The notes below the pieces were generated by a model. It saw only the letters and a list, made by a program, of their open reading frames with translations. It was not told where the DNA came from and did not search any database. From JAAYAY01 sp963674575 (GTDB taxonomy: Bacteria > Planctomycetota > Planctomycetia > Pirellulales > Thermoguttaceae): DNA of 64,000 nucleotides. The stretch is taken from assembly GCA_963674575.2 (NCBI GenBank), contig CAXXQT010000010.1, positions 248,001-312,000 of the forward strand. Reading direction: 5' to 3'. The translations under genes and the position numbers were made by a program. Of the stretch, positions 43,847 through 51,138 are shown in pieces. Every line of letters begins with the position of its first letter. Positions within the stretch are counted from its first letter, which is position 1.

Positions 43847-44356
43847 TCAACGCGCCGCCACTCGTTCGTCGCTTGCCGGCGCCACCGGCTCCAGCGGCGC
43901 CAAATCGTTCAGTCCCTTGGGGTCGGCCGTGAAGGTAACTGTTTGGATCTTCCACTGGCCGCGAAACATCCGTGGGTGCAACACGAACAGGAGCGGTTGC
44001 TTTTCGTAGTGGATTACGCCGTAGAGTTGATGGAGTCGCGGAGAAACCCGGCGGACGGCGATGATCTCGTGCCCGTCGGACTTGCCCAATCTGGTTGCGG
44101 TCGCGGCCAGCTGCTGCTTGAGCTTGGTCGAGGCGTCGCCGGTCCACTCAAGGGCCTCGATGGCCGTGCCGATATCGGTACGCTCGACCGCTTCGAGAAA
44201 CCGCTCGACCTGGTCCAGGTAGGGCAACTGGTCGCGCGGGACGGGGGTATCGCGATAGGCTTCGGCGGCATGGGCCGATGCGGTCACCGCCCACGCCAGC
44301 AGCGCAATGATGACCACGACAGGTCCAAACGCCGCCCGGTTCGATAGGTTTCTCAT
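43847..44356 (-). CDS. Secreted protein of unknown function
   Basis: The 169-residue product starts at ATG 44356 with AGGAAGGGG about 9 nt upstream. It has a signal peptide (about 1-31, ending SAHAAEA) and a small alpha/beta domain with QVERFLEAVERTDIG, DGHEIIAVRRVSPRLHQLYG and FVLHPRMFRGQWKIQTVTF. No family is recognised. It lies within the sugar island on the same strand and may be part of its operon. Confidence 0.7.
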   Translation of the reverse strand: MRNLSNRAAFGPVVVIIALLAWAVTASAHAAEAYRDTPVPRDQLPYLDQVERFLEAVERTDIGTAIEALEWTGDASTKLKQQLAATATRLGKSDGHEIIAVRRVSPRLHQLYGVIHYEKQPLLFVLHPRMFRGQWKIQTVTFTADPKGLNDLAPLEPVAPASDERVAAR

Positions 44357-44443
44357 GAGTCGATCCCCTTCCTGATTCCACCGTTGGATTTGCGTCCCCG
44401 AGGGGGCGAACAACACTCGACCATTGGCCGAGATTCGAGGCTG

Positions 44444-45187
44444 CTACATTTCCGAGTAGGCATCGCGAGCCCAGTCGACGAAGCTTCGAATCACCGAGTT
44501 CTCGTCCGTTTCCCGACGTTGTTCAAGAAATCGTGCCAGATCCGACGCCGTTACAAACGGGAACGCGGAACTCCGGTCGACAATCTGGTATTCACCTTCC
44601 GGAGATAAGCGGTAAATCTGGATGCCTTCCTCCCCATAACGCCATAGCTCCGGTACTCCCAACTTTGCAAATACCGGCAGCCGAGGCAGGCATGAATTGG
44701 TCACATCGACTTCGATGACAAGATCGGGGGGCGGGTCTACGCCGGGACGATACTCATCCTTTCCTCTGACTTCAGCTTCCCTTTGGATGTAGTATGAGCC
44801 GTCCGGCTGGAGTCCGCTCTGATGGGGAGCGGAAGCCAACGTTGTGGAACCGGTTGTCTGGATCGGAATCTCCAACGCGAAGGCCATTGTTTCGACCATT
44901 CGACGCAGCAACCCAGTAACCCATTCGTGACTTCGACCTGGCGTCATCATCTCTAGGGTCCACCCGTCGTAAGTGTGTCGCAGGTAGCTCTCCGGAATTG
45001 CCTCAATGAGTTTCCGATAGGCGTTCGCGTCGACCCCGTAGAGGATTCGTCGAATCTCCAGGTCGCCATGGTCGTAGGTGTGGCGCAGACGGCAGTGCCC
45101 GACGGCCTCCAGGATGTGCTGGTAGGCCGTCGGCGACACGCCGTGGATCACGACACACTCAAGATCGTGGAGCGCCGGGTCTGCCAT
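44444..45187 (-). CDS. Uma2-family PD-(D/E)XK endonuclease with a duplicated N-terminal segment
   Basis: The 247-residue protein matches the Uma2 (DUF820) family: DGWTLEMMTPGRSHEW, PPPDLVIEVDVTNSC and VFAKLGVPELWRY, the last two containing the nuclease core acidic residues. Residues about 13-48 and 48-82 are a tandem duplication: GVSPTAYQHILEAVGHCRLR then HTYDHGDLEI, against GVDANAYRKLIEAIPESYLR then HTYDGWTLEM. Uma2 proteins spread widely as single genes, often near mobile DNA, and their role is unclear. It starts 15 nt after the cupin gene stop. Confidence 0.87.
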   Translation of the reverse strand: MADPALHDLECVVIHGVSPTAYQHILEAVGHCRLRHTYDHGDLEIRRILYGVDANAYRKLIEAIPESYLRHTYDGWTLEMMTPGRSHEWVTGLLRRMVETMAFALEIPIQTTGSTTLASAPHQSGLQPDGSYYIQREAEVRGKDEYRPGVDPPPDLVIEVDVTNSCLPRLPVFAKLGVPELWRYGEEGIQIYRLSPEGEYQIVDRSSAFPFVTASDLARFLEQRRETDENSVIRSFVDWARDAYSEM

Positions 45188-45202
45188 CGGTCAACCGAGT
45201 GC

Positions 45203-46453
45203 TTATTGCTTGCGGTGGTCGCCGACGCTGGGCGTCGACGGGTGGACGTTCGGGCCGAAGTAGCGGAGCGCGACGAGGGGCTCATAGCCCGTGTTCTCGA
45301 TCTCGATCCCGGCGGCAGCCGCCTCGGCCGTGATGAAGACCTCGTCGTAGGGCTCTTCGCCGAAATGGATCATCACGGGCGTCTGCAGTTCGAGCTTGCC
45401 CATGCGGCCGCCGCCCTGAACCGTGATCCAGCCGCTGGCGCCCGGATCCCGAAGGGTCATCTTGGCCCCGGGCTGAATCGTCAGCTCCTTGGCGCTGACG
45501 AGCTGCTCGCCGTCAAACCCGCCGTAGTCGATCCAGCGATCCGTGTAGCCGTCGCCCGAGGCGGCCTCGTCGACGATGGGCTCCACGTAGTTGCTTTGCT
45601 TGAAGTGAGGATCGACGTTCTTGTCCCAATCAAGCTGCTCGATGATGTAGTCCAGGTCCTGGTGCTTGTCTTCAGGAACGTCCTTGACGAGCAGATCCCA
45701 GGGAACCTCGCGTCCTTCGACGATCGACTGGAACATGCCGAAGACGTCGCTGCCCCACTGGGGTTCGTAGGTGCACAGGGAGCCGGGGGCGTGGAGCACG
45801 CCGGCGGGAATCATCCAGCCCGTGCCCGGCTTGAGGCGATAAGCCTTGGAGAGATCGAGGATCCCGTTGTCGCCCTTGTTCCAGTTCTCCAGGCAACGGC
45901 GGACGTCTTCCTTCGTGGTGCCCGGCTCCAGGCCCATGAAGGTGTAGTCGAAGTGGTTCTCGGCCGCATTCAATTGGGGCGGGAAGTAGTAGCACTCGGG
46001 CTTGCCCTGCTGGCCCGTGTTGGCGGCGTGTTCGGCCTGCTGGTGCATGTGGTGGGGAATGGGACCCATGTTGTCGAAGAACTTCGAGTAGACGGGCCAC
46101 CGCTGGTATTCGTTCCACATCGCTTCGCCCACAAGCTTGCCCTGGCCTTCGGCCACGGCGTCGCGAAGCAGAAACCGCTCGCCTTCAAACACACAGTAGC
46201 TCAGGCCCTCATCGTCGGCCCGATTGTCGTTCATGGCCTCGGTCGTGCTGGCAAACCAGCGTTCGTCGATGCCGCCGCGGTGAACGCCCAGGGCGTACCA
46301 GTCGGTGGGGGCCAGTTTGATCCGCTTGCCCGGATGGAGGAAGCTGCGCGGGACCCAGTTCGGGGTGAGCCGGAGGATGCCATCGCCGGCGTCCATGGCG
46401 CGCTGGAGAATCTGGCCGACGTTGTCTTTCGAAACGATCTTGGAAGCACACAT
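45203..46453 (-). CDS. Cupin-fold protein related to mannose-6-phosphate isomerase-like enzymes
   Basis: The 416-residue protein has an N-terminal helical part and cupin metal-site motifs: PIPHHMHQ (about 130-137), ECYYF and MIPAGVLHAPGSL. The second half is another beta-sandwich (ELTIQPGAKMTLRDPGASG, then WITVQGGGRMGKL). It is probably a metal-dependent sugar isomerase or sugar-binding enzyme. A GAGGAG site lies 10 nt before the ATG at 46453. It is divergent from the DUF4432 gene and heads the minus-strand group of the sugar island. Confidence 0.8.
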   Translation of the reverse strand: MCASKIVSKDNVGQILQRAMDAGDGILRLTPNWVPRSFLHPGKRIKLAPTDWYALGVHRGGIDERWFASTTEAMNDNRADDEGLSYCVFEGERFLLRDAVAEGQGKLVGEAMWNEYQRWPVYSKFFDNMGPIPHHMHQQAEHAANTGQQGKPECYYFPPQLNAAENHFDYTFMGLEPGTTKEDVRRCLENWNKGDNGILDLSKAYRLKPGTGWMIPAGVLHAPGSLCTYEPQWGSDVFGMFQSIVEGREVPWDLLVKDVPEDKHQDLDYIIEQLDWDKNVDPHFKQSNYVEPIVDEAASGDGYTDRWIDYGGFDGEQLVSAKELTIQPGAKMTLRDPGASGWITVQGGGRMGKLELQTPVMIHFGEEPYDEVFITAEAAAAGIEIENTGYEPLVALRYFGPNVHPSTPSVGDHRKQ

Positions 46454-47027
46454 GTTTCACTGACTCCTCAGGCTCTGGGGGCGCGCTCGTGTCGCAAAAC
46501 GAGCGTCGGCTCCCATGGATCAAAACTTGACTTCGCACGCGTCGGCCGGGCGTCAGGTTGACGTGGGGCAACTGGGCCGCATAACCGGCAGCAACGCGAA
46601 TTCCTCTATTATCGGTCGACTTTACCGTCTGTCGGGCCGATTTCTTGCCACATGCGTCTGAATCCCGTCGCGTTGTGGCCTTTCTGCCGCAATTCAAGCT
46701 GCTCGAAGGGGGCGCATACCGCCACTCCGGAGCCCCTGTTTTACGGTGTTCCAAGGCCGAAGGCAAGTAATACGCGGGACATCGATGCAGGCCTCTCAAC
46801 TCGCTTGGCGGCCACGCGCCGAGGCACGCCAGATCTCCCAATGCCTGAAACCATGGTCCTACGGTATCCGCTGGTTCGGACGGGGAACGACCTTCGTGAG
46901 CGTAGGGCATTTAAGAACAATAGAGAAAGCGGGCCTCTGTTGCCCCCGGCTGGAAAACCGCCCCCGACCCCGATACATTGAGCAGCTCCTGCTTGCCTGT
47001 TTACCGGAACCTATAGGAGTCCCCCTA
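46454..47027. other. Divergent control region of the sugar island
   Basis: These 574 bases lie between the minus-strand cupin gene and the plus-strand DUF4432 gene. They probably contain the promoters for both, but I could not identify a convincing -35/-10 pair or operator. No gene is seen. Confidence 0.5.
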
Positions 47028-48188
47028 ATGCCCAAGCAAACCTGGACCCTCATCGGCACGCCCCAGGGAGTCTATACGCAGTCGCTTACGGTCACCGACA
47101 CTGATGTCGCAGGAGCAAGCGGGGCATTTTCCGTCGCGAAACGCCGACTGCGGGGCGGTCCTTCCGATGGCGTCGAAGTGGTCGACGTGGACAACGGGAC
47201 CATGCGATTCTCGATCCTCCCCACTCGGGGTATGGGACTGTGGAAGGCCTATTGCGGTGAAATCGAGCTTGGCTGGAACTCACCCGTCCAGGGGCCTGTG
47301 AACCCGGCCCTGGTCCCCCTCTGGGAGCCGAGTGGCGTGGGGTGGCTCAGCGGGTTCGACGAATTGATCGTCCGTTGCGGGTTGGAGTCGAACGGGGCCC
47401 CCGAGTTCAATGAGAACGGCACACTTCGCTACCCGCTCCACGGCAAGATCGCCAACACGCCGGCCCACAAGGTCGAGTTGACGGTCGATACGGACTCGGG
47501 CGAGATCAGCGTGACCGGCATCGTTCACGAGGCCCGGCTGTTCTTCAACAAGCTCCAACTGGCCACGACCTACACGACGAAAATCGGTCAGCCGGGCTTC
47601 ACCGTAAGTGATACGGTGACGAACCTCTGGGCCGAACCGAGCGAAATGGAATTGCTCTACCACATCAACGTGGGAGTGCCGTTTCTTGGGCCCGGCGCCA
47701 AGGCGATCATTCCCATTGCCAAGATGGCTCCTCGTGACGCGGAGGCCGCCAAGACGGTGGGGCAGTGGGACGTTTACGGTCCAGAGAGCCCCGGCACGCC
47801 GGAGGCCGCGTTCTACTTCGATCTGGCTGCCGACGCCGATGGCAATACGAAGACCTTGCTCAAGGGGGCGAGCGGGGCCCAGGGCGTTTCTCTGGCCTTC
47901 AACAAGCGGCAACTGCCGTGTTTTACCCTCTGGAAGAATCCGCAGGCCGCCACGGATGGCTACGTGACGGGCTTTGAGCCGGCGGTGAATTTTCCGAACG
48001 CCAGGTCGTTTGAGGAGAAGAAGGGACGCGTGGTCACGCTTGGGCCGGGCGAGTCGCGCGTGTTCGAGATCGAACTGACGGCCCACGGCGACGCGGCAAG
48101 CGTCGAGGCCGCAGAGAAAGAGGTGGCCTCGGTCCAGGCCGAAACCAAGGCGGAGATTCTCGCGCAGCCGAACCCGGAGTGGTCGTAG
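47028..48188 (+). CDS. DUF4432 family protein (aldose-1-epimerase-like)
   Basis: The 386-residue protein starts at ATG 47028, with AGGAG about 9 nt upstream. It contains VDNGTMRFSILPTRGMGLWK, GWLSGFDELIVRCGL, RYPLHGKIANTPAHKVEL and TGFEPAVNFPNARSFEEKKG, all typical of DUF4432 proteins with a galactose-mutarotase-like beta-sandwich fold. These are found in carbohydrate-utilisation clusters and are thought to act on sugars as epimerases or lyases. It belongs to the sugar island, divergent from the cupin gene. A longer in-frame opening upstream to 46746 lacks coding character. Confidence 0.9.
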   Translation: MPKQTWTLIGTPQGVYTQSLTVTDTDVAGASGAFSVAKRRLRGGPSDGVEVVDVDNGTMRFSILPTRGMGLWKAYCGEIELGWNSPVQGPVNPALVPLWEPSGVGWLSGFDELIVRCGLESNGAPEFNENGTLRYPLHGKIANTPAHKVELTVDTDSGEISVTGIVHEARLFFNKLQLATTYTTKIGQPGFTVSDTVTNLWAEPSEMELLYHINVGVPFLGPGAKAIIPIAKMAPRDAEAAKTVGQWDVYGPESPGTPEAAFYFDLAADADGNTKTLLKGASGAQGVSLAFNKRQLPCFTLWKNPQAATDGYVTGFEPAVNFPNARSFEEKKGRVVTLGPGESRVFEIELTAHGDAASVEAAEKEVASVQAETKAEILAQPNPEWS

Positions 48189-48223
48189 GTGCGACGACAG
48201 ACGGCCAAGAGCAACTGGCGCAG

Positions 48224-48258
48224 CCAGGACCGGCGAGAGCGAGGCGGTTCGGTCCTGG
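48224..48258. terminator. Possible hairpin terminator between convergent genes
   Basis: Perfect 9-nt arms CCAGGACCG (48224-48232) and CGGTCCTGG (48250-48258) lie between the converging DUF4432 and infA genes. No T-run follows on either side, so termination is uncertain. Confidence 0.35.
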
Positions 48259-48293
48259 CGGGAACCGGCAGAAGTTCCCGGAAGTAGAGAACG

Positions 48294-48512
48294 CTACCGC
48301 TCGCGGAAGGTGATTCGACCCTTCGTCAGATCGTAGGGAGACAGTTCAACACGAACCTTGTCGCCCGGCACGATACGAATGAAGTGCTTCCGCATCCGGC
48401 CAGCCACGTGAGCGATCACGTTGTGGCCGTTTTCCAACTCGACACGGAAGCGGGTATTGGCCAACGCCTCCGTCACGACCCCTGCGACTTCAAAACCTTT
48501 TTCTTTACCCAT
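48294..48512 (-). CDS. infA: Translation initiation factor IF-1
   Basis: The 72-residue protein matches IF-1 over its full length: GVVTEALANTRFRVELENGH, then RMRKHFIRIVPGDKVRVELS and DLTKGRITFR, a single S1-type OB fold. It binds the A site of the 30S subunit during initiation. It stands alone, not next to the ribosomal protein operon, and has no strong ribosome-binding site at the ATG (48512). Confidence 0.97.
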   Translation of the reverse strand: MGKEKGFEVAGVVTEALANTRFRVELENGHNVIAHVAGRMRKHFIRIVPGDKVRVELSPYDLTKGRITFRER

Positions 48513-48817
48513 TCGTTAAACTCGTACTTCTGTCCTCTGTGGCGCCCGTGAAACCAGGGTACCGGAAATGTCAGCAATTCGTTTGTAGGCCGGTCGGCAG
48601 GGAACTTTCCCGTGTTCTACGGGAGAGACTGCGTGGGAGTAGTGATGGCTACCGCGAGAAGGCAAGAGTCGGCTGCCGGCCGCCCGAGCCATCCCCCCAT
48701 CTTAGCAGTTCTGAAGCGCCAGTCCATAGGAGGCGGAGACGTTCCAGGAGATTGGCCCAAACGAAGAAAAGGACCTGCCCCTGGGAGGAACAGGCCCTTT
48801 TTGTTGTGTGCAGACAG
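48513..48817. other. Intergenic region between infA and tRNA-Leu
   Basis: These roughly 305 bases contain the tRNA terminator at 48767-48802. Nothing else is recognised. Confidence 0.5.
48767..48802 (-). terminator. Rho-independent terminator of tRNA-Leu
   Basis: On the minus strand AAAAGGGCCTG and CAGGTCCTTTT form a stem with a 13-nt loop, ending in a TTTTC run, 16 nt downstream of the tRNA 3' end. Confidence 0.7.
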
Positions 48818-48902
48818 TGCCGAAGAGAGGATTTGAACCTCCACGGGGTTAACCCCCACCAGGTCCTGAACCTGGCGCGTCTGCCGATTCCGCCACTTCG
48901 GC
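48818..48902 (-). tRNA. tRNA-Leu (anticodon CAG)
   Basis: The 85-nt sequence folds into a class II tRNA. The acceptor stem GCCGAAG pairs with CTTCGGC and the discriminator is A. The anticodon loop TTCAGGA lies on a CCAGG/CCTGG-type stem. A long variable arm (GGGGTTAACCCC) and a GTTCAAATC T-loop are present. CCA is not encoded and would be added by the cca product encoded nearby. Confidence 0.95.
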
Positions 48903-49313
48903 TTTCCTTTGTTTTTAGAACACGAGGGCCGGTTTTACAAGCCCCCCGTCCCGCGAGTTTTCCTCGCAGCGGCCGTCCAGCCCGGCAGAACTCCCCCGAC
49001 GCGCGGGGCAGGCTGAAGCCTGGACTCCAACGGTCCGTGGCGCTGGCATCTTTGCCGGCGAGGGCACTCATCTTCACCTTCGTCATTCTGCTGTTCCTTG
49101 TTCGATATTCTGCGGTTCTCCGTCGTGTGCCGGGGTCTGGAGGTTGGAATGCATTCCGGCGGCAAGGATGCCACCGCTACGATTGCCGGAATGGGTCAGG
49201 TTCGGTAGCCTTGGAATGTGAACTTCGCGGCAATGCTGCGTGTCTCCCCAGTCCACCCTCCGGCCGCGTGCCCCATTCCGTCAGATGACTGAATAGATAC
49301 AAGAAATGTTGCC
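48903..49313. other. Intergenic region with a dispersed 22-nt-type repeat
   Basis: These 411 bases hold one copy of the repeat TTCCTTGTTCGATATTCTGC (49094-49118). No gene is seen. Confidence 0.5.
49094..49118 (+). repeat. Dispersed short repeat, copy 1
   Basis: The core TTCCTTGTTCGATATTCTGC plus GGTTC recurs at 54574-54598 (one mismatch) and, inverted, at 54647-54671. In translation this unit gives EYRTRN-like peptides, a hallmark repeat of planctomycete intergenic DNA from memory. Confidence 0.65.
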
Positions 49314-50576
49314 ATGGCCAACCTCGCCTCAATCCATCCCGAAAAGGCCCGAGACTTTGCTGTGGAGGTGGTCCGCACACTCCGCCAGGAGGGATTCGAG
49401 GCCTATTGGGCGGGCGGTTGTGTTCGAGACCAACTTCTGAGCCGGCCTCCCAAGGACTACGACGTGGCAACGGACGCGCGACCGCACGAAGTTCGCAAGC
49501 TGTTCGGGTTCCGTCGCACCCTGGCCGTGGGGGCCAGTTTCGGGGTCATCACGGTTCTGGGCCCAAAGGGGGCCGGCCAGATCGAAGTGGCCACCTTCCG
49601 GGAAGACGCCGGCTATAGCGATGGCCGCCATCCAGACGAGGTTCGCTTCAGCACGGCGAAGGAAGACGCCTCCCGACGCGATTTCACGATCAACGGCCTG
49701 TTCTACGATCCGATCGAAGGCCGGGTGATCGACTACGTGGGGGGCCAGTTGGACCTCGACCAGGGAATCGTTCGAGCCATCGGCAACCCGCAAGAGCGCT
49801 TCACGGAAGACAAGCTGCGGATGCTTCGAGCCGTGCGTTTCACGGCCACCTTCGGCTTTCAACTCGATCCGCAAACTCTTGGGGCGATCGAGCAGATGGC
49901 CAAGGAGATCCAGGTTGTTAGCCCGGAGCGGATTTCGGCCGAGATGCGTCAGATCTTGACCGACACACGACGGCGGCCCGGAATGGAGCTTCTGATCGAC
50001 TCCGGACTGGCCACAGCGGTTCTTCCGGAGGTGAGCGCAGCGTTGAAGGGGGATGGGGAACTTCGGCAACAAACGCTCGACGTTCTCGGGCGGCTCGGTC
50101 AACCCGGCTTTCCGCTCGCGATGGCCGTTGCGATCTCCTCGGCGCTCACCGACATCCAGGCACAGGACCTGGGAATCGAATGGCGGCTAGCGAACAAGGA
50201 AATCGACCGAATCGTCTGGCTTCTGAAGCACCACGGCTCGCTCGACGGGGCGCATCAGCGTCGTTGGTCGGGCGTTCAGCGAATCCTCGTGGCCGAGGGG
50301 GCCGCGGATCTGCTAAACTGGATGGAGGCCGAACGTTTGGTGAGCGGCGCCGGCATGGACGACGTGGCCTGGTGCCGGGAGCAACTCGGCCGGCCGCGTC
50401 AGGAGATCGACCCGCCGCCGCTCCTGACCGGCGGCGACCTGATCGCGCACGGAGTTCCCCGGGGGCCGGTCTATCGGGAGTTGCTGGATCAGGTCCGCGA
50501 TGCCCAGCTTGATTGCCAGATTGACACTCCCGAAGCGGCCCTTGAGTTGGTCGATCGAATCCTCAACCGAGAGTGA
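49314..50576 (+). CDS. cca: CCA tRNA nucleotidyltransferase
   Basis: The 420-residue enzyme has the class II nucleotidyltransferase head: GGCVRDQLL (34-42), the metal-binding pair D48/D50 in DYDVAT, SRRDFTINGLFYDP and LRMLRAVRFTATFGF. The helical tail is intact. It adds CCA to tRNA 3' ends, consistent with the tRNAs here that lack encoded CCA. It could alternatively be a split A- or CC-adding enzyme or poly(A) polymerase, which sequence alone does not separate. It is followed by a small coiled-coil gene. Confidence 0.93.
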   Translation: MANLASIHPEKARDFAVEVVRTLRQEGFEAYWAGGCVRDQLLSRPPKDYDVATDARPHEVRKLFGFRRTLAVGASFGVITVLGPKGAGQIEVATFREDAGYSDGRHPDEVRFSTAKEDASRRDFTINGLFYDPIEGRVIDYVGGQLDLDQGIVRAIGNPQERFTEDKLRMLRAVRFTATFGFQLDPQTLGAIEQMAKEIQVVSPERISAEMRQILTDTRRRPGMELLIDSGLATAVLPEVSAALKGDGELRQQTLDVLGRLGQPGFPLAMAVAISSALTDIQAQDLGIEWRLANKEIDRIVWLLKHHGSLDGAHQRRWSGVQRILVAEGAADLLNWMEAERLVSGAGMDDVAWCREQLGRPRQEIDPPPLLTGGDLIAHGVPRGPVYRELLDQVRDAQLDCQIDTPEAALELVDRILNRE

Positions 50577-50638
50577 GCCAGGGGGGCTCTCCCACAGGTT
50601 CATTCCATCCCGTTAGCAGCAAGCCCAAGCAGAGAATT

Positions 50639-50809
50639 ATGGACAAGAAGGCCAAGAAGAGAATCCAAACACTCAACCAGCGGATCCAGAAACTGCGTCA
50701 GCAACTGGCCGGGGCCCGGCAGCAGGCGGATGAGCCCGGCGAACTCGAGGCCCTGGAAAAGCAGATTGCCGAGGCCGAGGCCGAAATCGTCAAGTTGAAA
50801 GAGTCGTAA
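50639..50809 (+). CDS. Very small coiled-coil protein
   Basis: The 56-residue product from ATG 50639 reads MDKKAKKRIQTLNQRIQKLR and continues as a regular heptad helix to the end (EAEAEIVKLKES). It is basic at the start and acidic at the end. Short coiled-coil proteins of this size occur near cca or other housekeeping genes in planctomycetes, from memory. Function is unknown. A weak AGAG precedes the start. Confidence 0.65.
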   Translation: MDKKAKKRIQTLNQRIQKLRQQLAGARQQADEPGELEALEKQIAEAEAEIVKLKES

Positions 50810-50839
50810 GCCGGAGTTGCGTGTCGAACTTGCCGAGAA

Positions 50840-51058
50840 TTATCCCACGGTTTCGTAGAGCACCATCACGAACAGGTCGGATGGAGCGAAGCTGCTCTTT
50901 CCCAGGCCGCCGGCGGATTCACGTTTCGCGCTCTGAGGTGCGATGTTGCCGGTCACGGAAATCACCTTGGCCCCGCTGCGGCTGAGCCAGTCGTTGATTT
51001 CCTTTTCCAGTGAATCGACTTCGTTCTCAACGCCCTTGAACAGTTTCACTTGTTGCAT
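50840..51058 (-). CDS. Small conserved-looking protein of unknown function
   Basis: The 72-residue product (KLFKGVENEVDSLEKEINDW then LSRSGAKVISVTGNIAPQS) resembles a recurrent planctomycete family of 65-75 residues with an alpha-beta pattern. The C-terminal SDLFVMVLYETV would form a strand. No function is known to me. It lies 81 nt downstream of the transglutaminase-like gene, on the same strand. Confidence 0.65.
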   Translation of the reverse strand: MQQVKLFKGVENEVDSLEKEINDWLSRSGAKVISVTGNIAPQSAKRESAGGLGKSSFAPSDLFVMVLYETVG

Positions 51059-51138
51059 TGAGCTGGCTCCTGACGAGTGTTTCTAGGATTGTTGAACGTC
51101 TTCGGCGGTCACCTGGCAAGGACTTGCTTTCGACAACG

